DNA of 64,000 nucleotides. It comes from Seminavis robusta (Eukaryota > Bacillariophyta > Bacillariophyceae > Naviculales > Naviculaceae). Shown here piece after piece: positions 11,328 through 19,979 of this stretch. Positions within the stretch are counted from its first letter, which is position 1, and every line of letters starts with the position of its first letter. The stretch covers positions 83,864-147,863 of the forward strand of contig CAICTM010000057.1 in the NCBI GenBank assembly GCA_903772945.1. Direction: 5' to 3'. Below the pieces are notes generated by a model, which saw only the letters and a list, made by a program, of their open reading frames with translations, made no database searches and had not been told where the DNA came from. Made by a program: the position numbers and the translations under genes.

Positions 11328-11766
11328 GCTAATAAGGTTGTAACGTTGATTGTCGCAAACAGACAGAGTACCCACGGGAGAGATGAGAGAGATGTAAATT
11401 TTGTTCTCTGGATTATCACACTACTGTATTCTCTTGTCGCTTACGGCAGGTACGGCCCAGGTACCGTGCGTAGCAGACAGAAAGATGAGCTGTAATGAAT
11501 GATTCAGGCCAAAGAAGATACTACTGTACCGTACCATCCCACCTCATCGATAATGATGTTTGCTCTTCGCAACCTCGCCATCACACCACGGAAGCAAAGC
11601 TCCCGCGAAGACAGTTAGGTGTGGGGCTGCTGTGGTTGGCATCACTGACGTTATTTTGCGCTGAGTCACTTCAACCGTGACCCATTTCAGTCACGCTTTT
11701 ACTTGAATGCATTAGCGTTAGAGCTAAATACGGTACCCGGTTAAGGTGTGTCGGAACCGGTACAGT
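11328..11766. other. Intergenic upstream of methionyl-tRNA synthetase
   Basis: About 440 bases with several GTACCG/CGGTAC words and no supported gene. The right edge meets the first copy of the hairpin-bearing repeat family. Confidence 0.35.
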
Positions 11767-12092
11767 ACTATTTAAGTCAGCAGGAGCTGCAATACCTCAG
11801 CAGAAAGACAGATAGAAGAAGGATGACATGTTTGAGATTGCACCCTTCTTTCAAGGTAGCCCCGGCGGCAACGCACAACTCGTCGTGTGTTGCCGCCGGC
11901 TAACCAAAATTTTATATCTGTCACTCCCGTATGTACCTGTAACTTTTGTAGCTTCTGCTGGCTCATTGTGTTGAGTGCACTAACCTTGAATAATCATGAT
12001 TTATTCCTACCCCTAAATTTGTAGAACCTTCAATTTCCAGTTTTGTTGGCTTACGCCTATCTCTACCCCTATATTTTGGCTTCACTGGAACA
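11767..12092. repeat. Repeat family A, left copy
   Basis: The copy starts with TTTAAGTCAGCAGGAGCTGC, contains a foldback around GTCGTGTGTTGCCGCC (about 11863-11900) and ends with CTCTACCCCTATATTTTGGC. The same block, in the same orientation and order, recurs at 13322-13715 and 13796-14008. A fragment of its first 50 bases is found again at 12117-12170. The copies flank the coiled-coil gene at 12270-12972. The family is not recognised. Confidence 0.7.
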
Positions 12093-12116
12093 GGAAACAG
12101 GAAGCAGGAAACAGGA

Positions 12117-12170
12117 TAAGTCAGCGGGAGCTACGATACCCTGGCAGAAGGACAGATAGAAGGGGATCAC
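12117..12170. repeat. Repeat family A, 5' fragment
   Basis: Matches the first ~50 bases of the repeat (AAGTCAGCGGGAGCT onward, through CAGAAGGACAGATAGAAG). It follows a short purine-rich run of CAGGAA units at 12090-12115. Confidence 0.6.
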
Positions 12171-12269
12171 ATTAAGATTGCTGCAATACATGTACAAAAA
12201 GGAGAATCTGGAGGATCAGTAGGTAGAGCACTGGCTAATACAGTACATCGACAATGACACAGAATCATT

Positions 12270-12972
12270 TCATTTACTGTAGCCGTATTTCTCTACAAGC
12301 CCTGGCAATATATTTTTCCGCCACCACAAACGCTTGCGAGCACAAATTGCTTTATCGAGTGATTCTTTAACCCGCTCAAGTTTTAGATCATGATGTGTTG
12401 GACCATCTCTCATCTCTTTTGCAATTTTCTTTCTATCATACGTATGTTGAAATATGTTGCACTCTGCTTCGTAGAAACCTGGATCCTTTGCATGGAGTTT
12501 CTGTTGCGTTTCGTCCCAATCATGCCTTAAGCTTGCATGTTCTTTCTTTACCTGTTCTGTGATGTCTGTAAGCTGAGCTTTCATCCATGCTCCATTTAAA
12601 GAGGTTTCTAGGTCTTCAACACCATGTAGCTTCTGCAGCTTATGTCGCTCCAACTTCAGCTCAAGCTTTAGCTTGCTTATTTCCAAAGCTCGATCAATCC
12701 AGCGCTTTCTTTCTTTGAAATCATGCGCCTCAGCCAGCATCAAAAAATCCCTTGATCGAGCGTCTGATCTGTTTCCTTTCTTGATCCTTTGTTTTGGCAA
12801 TCAAACATTCTTCTATAGATTGTTGTTCTCGATGCTTCTGCATGAAGTCTCTTTTGACTTTCAACTCTGCCTGCCGTTCCTCATCTGTTTGTTGTGCCTG
12901 CTTCTTCTGTCTGGATCGCCGATTGGCTTCAATCTTCCTGCGGTAAGCAGGTGTTCCATACTTGACTGGCAT
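12270..12972 (-). pseudogene. Basic coiled-coil protein gene interrupted by one frameshift
   Basis: The ATG at 12972 (MPVKYGTPAYRRK) opens an 80-residue frame that stops at 12730. A second frame, open without an ATG from about 12800 to the TAA at 12270, continues the same character: charged, Lys/Glu/Leu/Gln-rich and predicted helical. Removing one G from the AAGGGA run near 12753 would join them (RRSIK then DFLMLAEAHDF) to roughly 230 residues. No domain is recognised; the Arg/Lys-rich start followed by heptads loosely recalls a bZIP-like or structural coiled coil. The gene sits between direct copies of repeat family A, so it may belong to a mobile or recombining unit. A sequencing error or an undetected small intron is an alternative to true inactivation. 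Confidence 0.5.
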
Positions 12973-13321
12973 AGTTGCTTTGCCACCCGAGTTGGTGCCG
13001 TGACAAATGGCTGTTGCCCTCTCGATGGCTGTTGTCAGTAGGTGGCGGGTGCTTGTAGGGAAGTTTACTATGCAGTTAGAGGGAACTATGGGGGAAAGGG
13101 ATAATGTAGATAATCCATATTTAAAAAAAAAGCTGAGAATGCCTACTTTGTGTTTTTGTCGGTTGTTGATTACAAGTGGGTCTGCGGCTGTTACCCTAGC
13201 TTTGGACGATCGAATTGCTGCAGCAAAAATTCTTAACCTTAACCCTATACCCTGGCTTCACCAAAACGAGGGGGATCTCACAGACACGAAAGGAGGGGGT
13301 CCCACAGATACTGCATAGGCC

Positions 13322-13715
13322 TATTTAAGTCAGCGGGAGCTGCAATGCCCCGGCAGAAAGACAAATAGAAGAAGGAAGATCATGTTTGAGATTGCACCTT
13401 TCTTTCAAGATAGCCATGGCGACAACACCCGACTTCGTCGTGTGTTGCCCCTCGGTATTATTCCCTCATTGTTACCTTCTTTTGTATTTAAGCTAGCCCT
13501 GGCAACAACACCCGAAGAAGTCGGGTGTTGCCGCCCGCTAACCATAATTTTACAGCTGTCATTCCCTTATGTAACTGTAACCTTTGTAGCTTCTGCAGGC
13601 TTATTGTGTTGAGTGCACTAACCTTGAATAATTATGATTTATTCCTACTCCCAAACTTGTTAAACCTTCAATTTCCAGTTTTGTTGGCTTAAGACTATCT
13701 CTATCCCTATATTTT
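13322..13715. repeat. Repeat family A, second copy
   Basis: Begins TTTAAGTCAGCGGGAGCTGC and follows the left copy, with an extra internal segment. Two near-perfect hairpins built on GGC(G/A)ACAACACCCGA and its complement lie at 13418-13449 and 13501-13532. Ends with CTCTATCCCTATATTTTGGC. Confidence 0.7.
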
Positions 13716-14010
13716 GGCAACACCCGACTCCGTCGTGTGTTGCCGCCCAGTGTTATTCCCTCATTTTAACCTTCTTTTTTCTGTAAGCTAGCCCTGGCGA
13801 CAACACCCGACTTCGTCGTGTGTTGCCATAATTTTACAGCTGTCACTCCTGTATGTACCTGTAACTTTTGTAGCATCTGCTGGCTTATTGTGTTGAGTGC
13901 ACTAACCTTGAATAATCATGATTTATTCCTACCCCTAAATTTGTAGAACCTTCAATTTCCAGTTTTGTTGGCTTAAGCTATCTCTACCCCTATATTTTGG
14001 CTTCACCAGA
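13716..14010. repeat. Repeat family A, third (5'-truncated) copy with hairpin modules
   Basis: Hairpins of the ACAACACCCGAC / GTCGTGTGTTG type lie at about 13716-13744 and 13796-13827. They are followed by the same 3' half as the other copies, ending near CCCCTATATTTTGGCTTCACC. Confidence 0.65.
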
Positions 14011-14013
14011 ATA

Positions 14014-14116
14014 GGAAATATCAAAAAAGGGGGTGAGGGCTCAGGCAGATAGACTGCCGAGGTTAGGAAATACCAAAAAAGGGGTGAGGGCTCAGGCAGA
14101 AAGACTGCCGAGGTAA
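14014..14116. repeat. Tandem duplication of a ~51-bp unit
   Basis: Two head-to-tail copies, 14014-14065 and 14066-14116, share GGAAATA-x-CAAAAAAGG, GGTGAGGGCTCAGGCAGA and AGACTGCCGAGGT with a few differences. Function unknown. Confidence 0.8.
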
Positions 14117-14910
14117 TGGTACTAGTACAGTACCATGGGCGGCACTTTTCTAGATTCCAGCGTCCAGTTATCCGGGATGTGGTCCAGTGGTTTATCATAA
14201 TGCCGGCTGGCGTTCTTAACTATCGTAACTGTTTCTGTGTGAGACATTTGGAAATGGCGGTCACAATGACTGTGTTCGTGAAACGATTGAAATGCCTGGG
14301 GGTTGGGACGAGTGATGAGTCGAGTCGAGTCATCGTTTTTTTTTTAAATGATTGTTCCACATTGGGTTCGTGGTCCGTCACTAACAAAAGCACTGGGGAG
14401 GTTTACTATAGAGCATTCAGTACAAACCAGAATTTTGGGTTTGGGGTTTTCCCGCAAATACGGAGTACCGGTCGATCCATCCTCCAAAGCCAACGATGCG
14501 ACCAGCAACCACAGCGTAAACATTAACCAACAATGGCGCTACATGGGGGTCTCCAGCTCCTCAACCACCGTACCAAACTGGATCCAGTTTGTGGAATATC
14601 TTCCAACAGCTGTGATGGACACAATGCTGAAGGTGGATCCATTTCTGTCGTCATCCAAAGGCAAACCATGGTCTTGTTGTCTGCAGAATTTTGCTTGATT
14701 TTGCTTCCTTTTGCTGGTGATTGGTGGACCAAACCGTACTAGTTACGGGAAAAGCTGAAATACTGGCTGGCTCGTTTACTATCAGTTTTCAGTACTCCCC
14801 GTGTTATTTGTTAGTAGCGGAATTGAGGCTCCACTCAACCCAATGTGTTCTCGATGCAAACTTTGGTGGCAAACCACAGGACCGTTGCTCAATGGTGCCT
14901 GTGGTGGTGT
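14117..14910. other. No gene recognised
   Basis: Several overlapping ORFs of 70-136 codons exist on both strands but none shows a domain, signal or consistent protein-like composition. A T run lies near 14337-14346. Left as non-coding. Confidence 0.35.
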
Positions 14911-15268
14911 TTAGGGCAGAGTTTCCAAACTCTGCCCTAATAATAATTAGGGCAGAGTTTGGAAACTCTGCCCTAAATTTCAAACTCTGCCCTAATTTAG
15001 GGCAGAGTTTGAAACTCTGCCCTAAATTAGGGCATGGTTTCAAAACTCTACCTAATAATTAGGGCAGAGTTTCAAACTCTGCCCTAAATTAGGGCAGAGT
15101 TTCATAGTATTTACTATTCAGTCCCGTTTCGATTTAGGGCAGAGTTTCTCTGCCCTAAATTTCAAACTCTGCCCTAAATTAGGGCAGAGTTTCAAACTCT
15201 ACCCTAAATTAGGGCATGGTTTCAAAACTCTACCCTATAATTAGGGCAGAGTTTGAAACTCTGCCCTA
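14911..15268. repeat. Array of TTAGGG-flanked foldback (palindromic) units
   Basis: About nine inverted-repeat units of ~26-30 bp plus several half units are spaced by short AT linkers. Each unit is the half-site TTAGGGCAGAGTTT followed, after 0-2 bases, by its reverse complement. Variants have changes in one or both arms (GGCATGGTTT, CTCTACCC). A 30-bp non-palindromic segment interrupts at about 15103-15132. The array is a satellite-like cluster of potential hairpins. See the sister array at 63055. Confidence 0.85.
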
Positions 15269-15403
15269 CAGCGAATCCTACCCTAAATCCTGGGTTCCCC
15301 ATTGGCACCCCCTGAGGCACGCTCCAGGAAGCACCTTCACTAAATGCTCATTCCCATTCTTTCAACACCACAAACCTTGTTGTACATGTAGGAGCCGTGC
15401 ATC

Positions 15404-15967
15404 ATGCACAGCCCATCAGCCACAGGAGGAGGAGCAACAACAGAAGGGCCCGTTACCCCCGTTGCTGCTCCAGCGAATACTACCAAGATCTTTGACTCAA
15501 TTGAGCAGCAGTATGCAAATTATCCCATCGTCCTGGATGCCCTTTTGAAGGTGAAGTATAAGATTGAACACGGGACGCTCGCCGGTAGCTATAACATCGT
15601 TGACCGAAGCACTGATCACGCTCATGTTCTCTTCAACTTACCTGGCAAAGTTCAGCATGAGTACTTTCCTCCGCAAGACTTCGATACTTATGCCCAAATG
15701 TATCCCTCGGATATGTATGATGGGATCACCTTCAACGGCGATCTCATCGAGCAATGCCAGAGATTCTACGTTTCCAAGCAATTCAACAATGGCCCCCAGT
15801 CAACGTATTCTTCCGGCTCACTGTCGGTTGTGGAGTCATCTCTTGCCATCAGGGGCGGACTCCTCCAACTTGATGGTGCTGGAAGTGGAACTGCAATGAC
15901 CATGTCGCGCTGGCCTGAGAGGCTTGGCTTGACATGGGAAACTGCTGGAAGTTTGACTAGCTTGTAG
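15404..15967 (+). CDS. Hypothetical protein, 187 residues
   Basis: Begins at an ATG about 135 bp right of the foldback array. The first ~125 residues look protein-like: a Pro/Ala/Thr-rich start, then IFDSIEQQYANYPIVLDALL and a balanced Tyr/Phe/Asp-rich stretch. The last ~60 residues overlap, on the opposite strand, the extension of the degenerate copia gag and are low in complexity, so the natural 3' end may have been replaced. No family was recognised; a structural protein of another mobile element is possible. There is no membrane segment or signal peptide. Confidence 0.3.
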   Translation: MHSPSATGGGATTEGPVTPVAAPANTTKIFDSIEQQYANYPIVLDALLKVKYKIEHGTLAGSYNIVDRSTDHAHVLFNLPGKVQHEYFPPQDFDTYAQMYPSDMYDGITFNGDLIEQCQRFYVSKQFNNGPQSTYSSGSLSVVESSLAIRGGLLQLDGAGSGTAMTMSRWPERLGLTWETAGSLTSL

Positions 15968-15969
15968 GA

Positions 15970-17286
15970 GGTGGAGGGATTCCACTGAATCCACTCCTGG
16001 TCGATGTGTCTCCGGCTGGAGATGGAGCTGGTGCCGTCACCACTGTGGTAGGCACTCCTTGAAGCAGTTGCATCCGATGTTGATGATACTGCGGCATGAA
16101 GGACTTCTTCATGCCATTGAATTTGTTGATCGCCCATTCCGGTTTGGGGATCTTGGATTTGACCTTGCACTGTGGAAGCTTGTGATCTGGGCTGCCACAA
16201 CAGTAGCAGGCTTAGCTGGGAGCCCTTCCTTCATCTTCTTGGGATCAAAAGAAGGTGGCTTGGGATTGGAGTATGGTTTCCGTTCCCTGCTCTTCCACTG
16301 TTCCAACCATTCCTTGCTGGCCTTGAATCTGACATTGGACAGTGTCTCTCTGAGATGGTCCAGGGTAGCAGGGAACTGGATGCTGCCGTCCATGGCATAG
16401 GCTGCCTCAACGGTCTTCTGGTAATCTCCATATCGTCCTTCTTGTAGTCCATGGTAGCCCACGGTTGCTTTCAACCTAGCCCTTTCTGTCACTAGCACCT
16501 TTTCTTGGGCGTCGTGACCCGATGCGGCCTGATATTCAGCTAATCCGATAGTCCTGGCATCAATGAACTCCGTTCCGACAAGGTCATACACTTGGTCCAC
16601 GTCGCTGTCGACCTTTCTCAAGTAGAAGTCAACTCTGTCATGGTCTCCTTGTTTCGGGAACAAACCACGTTGGATGGTCTTGATGAATTGTAGTAATGGG
16701 AACTCTTTGGTTGAGCCCTGCATCACTATCAATCTGATCCTCTTGAGCATCTCAATGGGATCGAGCTTGACTGCATCCTCATAGTCTCCTAGACCTCTAA
16801 GCTTGGACTTCATGGCGTCGGTACAGTATGTCACCTGGATGGTGGTTGCACCAGTCTTGAGAATGTTCTCATAGGTGCGAGTCGACTTGTCATAGATGGA
16901 TGACTTGGCCTTGTACTCGCTGAGTTCCAAGCATCGTACTCTTGGGCTTTGGGATCAGTAAGTGATATCTGAAGTGTAGGCTTGGTCGGCTTGGTTGGTG
17001 CCTGACTTGTCATGGTCTCAATGGCCAATGAAGCCAAGGGCACATCATTCCATTCAGGCTTGATCCTTAGGTCCTGTACAATGTTGGTCAGGGTCTCTTC
17101 AAAAGGATAATGCCTGGTGTCAGCCTGTCCATTTGGATGGAAGAGGAACTGACGCTTAGGACTCTTGTTCTGGTTCCTGTAGCTGTTGCCTCTTCCTTGA
17201 TGGCTTCTTCCTGAGGAATTGAATCCCCTACCCCCCCTAGAAGGGTATCTTCCTCCACCACGACCACCTCTTCCTTGGAATCTCAT
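15970..17286 (-). pseudogene. Copia-type gag with a CCHC zinc knuckle, at least two frameshifts
   Basis: Starts MRFQGRGGRGGGRYPSRGG (Arg/Gly-rich). The first frame runs to about 16930, where reading shifts to the frame containing EYKAKSSIYDKS and a helical capsid-like stretch. Near 16205 it shifts again; in the new frame the sequence CYCCGSPDHKLPQC is a CX2CX4HX4C nucleocapsid zinc knuckle. The tail is Pro-rich (SGIPPPPTS near 15970). Such proteins coat retrotransposon RNA in virus-like particles of the host cell. With two shifts and no pol it is not expected to be active. Confidence 0.7.
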
Positions 17287-17298
17287 GGTTGCCGTTGG

Positions 17299-17726
17299 TG
17301 CAATACACGGCTCTTAGCCTTATTCGCGACTCGATCCTAGATAGGGTTTGAGTTCGACTCATGACCGAGTCTCTCGTGAATAGTCATTTGAGACAGGGTT
17401 CTCAATGACCGCGCTAGTCATACTAGGTTGATGATGAAACATCGCTCTAGATATTTAGCCAGCGTGGAGTACTTCCACGCTACTAGATCCAGGCTAGACA
17501 AACCTCCCACGCGTTCCGTTTTAGGATCGTGGAGAGACGTAGGATTACTACCACAACCTACTCTATCACACTTTATAGTCTCCCGCGGGAAGCCAGATCT
17601 ACAATCCCTTGATGATGATCTCTCTCGTTGATTAGTTTTCATAGCTTTCTAATCTCTCTCATAACTTTCATTCTCTCAAACTCAAAACACTCGAAAGATC
17701 TTTACACTAGCTTTTAGCGTAGTGCA
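17299..17726 (+). repeat. Solo LTR of the gypsy family, with TTGG target duplication
   Basis: A 428-bp copy that begins TGCAATACACGG and ends TAGCGTAGTGCA, matching the LTRs at 37791 and 41972 along its length. It is flanked by TTGG at 17295-17298 and 17727-17730. It sits in the 5' leader of the copia element, 12 bp upstream of the gag ATG, so it inserted after the copia element and then lost its internal part by LTR-LTR recombination. Confidence 0.85.
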
Positions 17727-17730
17727 TTGG

Positions 17731-18935
17731 TGTGGTAATGCACTCTTGTGCTGTGCTTGTTCCTTGGAACTAGCTTGTTCTCGTGGAACTGTTCTTGTGT
17801 GGGTACTCCTGCAGGAAGGACCTCACGGTGGACTCTTGTATGAGTCACTGCTTTGTGAAAAAGCTTGCTTGGTGGCTGGATAGCCTTCTTTTCGTGCACT
17901 CTTGGTGTACTGGCTGAATAGCCTCTGTCTTTGACAGCTCACGTAAAACGTGGTGTTTCTTGTGTGGAACCTTGGGTAGTAGCGAACTGCCTCTGTCGGT
18001 CCTTTCGTTGCCTCTGTTCTTCTGCAGATGGCCTTCGTATACTTAGATGAGTACACGGTGTGAGTTTCAATGGCTGGAACAGTTATCTCGTGAAGATTTG
18101 GTCCTTCGAGTTATCAGAAACGTTACCGGGATTTGAACTCTCAAAGCTCACAGGTACCGATGACACGATTAGACTTATCTCACTCAATATCTGGAGTTAG
18201 AAGCTTGCACTGATACTCAGAGTACCTTTGTCGTGTGCCGCAACTTCCTCTGTATAAGTGTCTTTACCTATCTCTGATGGTTCAAACAGTAGCTTGATCG
18301 TCGTAGATGGCCTCTTGCTCGAGCGATTTGAAGTGTCAAACCTCTGATGACGTAATCGCGCGACAACTCGCTGGATAACAGCTTGATTCCGTCGCTTCCG
18401 CTATTGAATCAGTGTGGATTAACGTACTCTTTGCACTGGTATCTTCAGATCAACACAGTTCCGGCCGGAAACTGTGGATCGATCTTCGACGTACCGTGTC
18501 AGTCGCGCGGAAATGGGAATTCTCCTGTTAGATCTGTTTGTCTATGCAGATAGTGCTGCTGTGCACTGTATTTCTGCACCTCTTCTCTGTTGCAGTAGTT
18601 AACTCAATACACTTTGACTTGGTTACCTTGATATCAATCTCGAGATCGGTAGTAGTAGTAACTCGAGATGGCCTTTTGCTTTTCAGTGTTGTTTGCTAGT
18701 AATACTGCAGCTTATTGGGAAGTAATTTGGTTTTAGATTAAGCTGAAAAGCAAAAGTGAGGATTTTCTGGTGGTGCATAGCAATTCTTGTGATTGAATTG
18801 GATATAAGGACCCCCGCAACACTTTAGACCTAAAACTCCCTTGGTTCCTTGCATCATGAATTTGCATGCGAACCGGACTAGATGATTAATACACGAGTCA
18901 ATAGTAAAGAGGTGTCAGGTATATTTCCTCCAACA
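17731..18935 (-). repeat. Copia 5' LTR and untranslated leader
   Basis: The first ~500 bases of the minus-strand reading match the sequence from 63499 to the window end. Shared landmarks are the TGTTGGAGGAAATATA start, a conserved internal foldback (CTTTTGCTTTTCAG with its complement, 18672-18685 and 18743-18756) and the block TTTCCGGCCGGAACT near 18460. The exact LTR/leader boundary and primer-binding site could not be fixed. Confidence 0.65.
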
Positions 18936-19979
18936 CACTTGGGCTGGCCTGGAAACGCTGCTGCTATTGGCCAGGTGTTGGTTGGAGCCATGCTTCTGAC
19001 AATGAGAGGAGTGGTTCTTGTTGATCTTATCAAGCATGCAATCATACTTGGTGGACACTTCCTCGAACAGGAATTTCCACAACGGGGATACTTTGCTGGC
19101 AGACTTGCCCGACTTGGTTGTTGCGAGAGCGGCCTTGCTGAAATTTGGAAACATGTACTCGTGGTCGCATCCTACCATCACCACTAGATAGATTGCACTG
19201 AAATAGTAGTCCTGATACAGACCGTCTCTAAACGGGTGAATGGCGATATCCTGGAGGACGCCGTTCTTTTGCTTCTGAAGTTCCAGGTACAACACCTGGT
19301 ACTCGTAAACACATTCGTTAACATCTTTGACCAAATGGTCTTCTGGGGAGGCGAGACTCGCTTCACTGCCCCTTCCGGCACAGTGGTAGCTGGTATTGAG
19401 GAGGTGCCAAAACTCTGCACTGGAGGTGGATCCATCCCATATGCAACAAATGGCGAGGCATTCACGGTCTTCCCTGGTGCTACCTGCGATGGATTTTACC
19501 GCTTTGGTGTTGGTCGCCCTGTGACGTTCCCGGAACTTGCCTTGTAGCTTTTCTTTCAGTTTGTTCCATTATCGGGGTTGAAACACCGGGATGGGCGGAT
19601 CTAATTCGAACTTCTCGTTGCAGAAATACTTTCTCACGTCACCAGCAAACTGCTCGGCGGTACGTTTCGAGATGCGGTCGGCTCCGGGTTTACGGGCTTT
19701 AATGGCGTAGGACATGAGGCAAGTGAAGAAGGCACCGATGAGGTCTCCCCACCATTTGAAGACGGCTTGCTCGTCGGGTTGGGGTGGGATTCCGCAGTAG
19801 GGAATGCCTTTGGCCTCCGTGTAAGGAAAACCATTCTGGACGGAGTAGCCTTGCATATAGAAATTAAAATGGGCGAGGGCGAGATTGAGGCGTTTCTCCG
19901 CGGAGGCTAGCTTCTCCATGCTGGCGTTGGTGTAGACAGGGTGGTCTACACCTGTTGGCGGCGGCGGCTTTGTCGTCAT
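18936..19979 (-). pseudogene. Tyrosine recombinase (Crypton-like) gene, in-frame stop and truncated by a copia LTR
   Basis: One frame runs from an ATG at 19979 (open from a GTG at 20063) to the copia boundary at 18935, about 348 codons, broken only by an in-frame TAA at 19569-19571. The N-terminal half is helical (core-binding-like). The second half has NTSYHCAGRGSEASL, resembling the recombinase box with the first catalytic Arg, and later SHCQKHGSNQHLANSSSVS, resembling the HxxR box with Arg replaced by Lys. The nucleophilic Tyr and the W-x-RGGW-like region that normally follow are cut off where the LTR begins (RPAQ then LTR-encoded residues). Such proteins mobilise Crypton/DIRS-type elements; assignment rests on motif memory, not alignment. 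Confidence 0.5.

Larger units (their letters stand above)
15970..18935 (-). mobile_element. Degenerate Ty1/copia-like retrotransposon (5' LTR, leader, gag); 3' part missing
   Basis: The right end at 18935 reads TGTTGGAGGAAATATA on the minus strand, a typical copia LTR start. The same sequence starts at 63499 on the + strand and both copies share a long LTR segment. LTR plus leader run down to 17731, then a solo gypsy LTR interrupts (17299-17726), and the gag ATG follows at 17286. Gag continues to about 15970, after which no protease, integrase or reverse transcriptase frame is found. The element is inserted in a tyrosine-recombinase gene to its right. Because the left end is absent, no 5-bp target duplication can be verified. 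Confidence 0.75.

Noticed and set aside
14348-14742. Overlapping ORFs of 69-136 codons on both strands
   Set aside because: No domain or consistent composition; their overlap indicates chance frames.
14911-14960. Interstitial telomere
   Set aside because: TTAGGG occurs once per foldback arm and never in tandem.
14911-15268. CRISPR-like array
   Set aside because: Units are palindromic with short AT linkers and no unique spacers, and the genome is eukaryotic.
18095-18150. T-arm-like TTCAAATCCCGG on the minus strand
   Set aside because: It lies within the copia LTR/leader and no tRNA body surrounds it; chance or part of a priming region.
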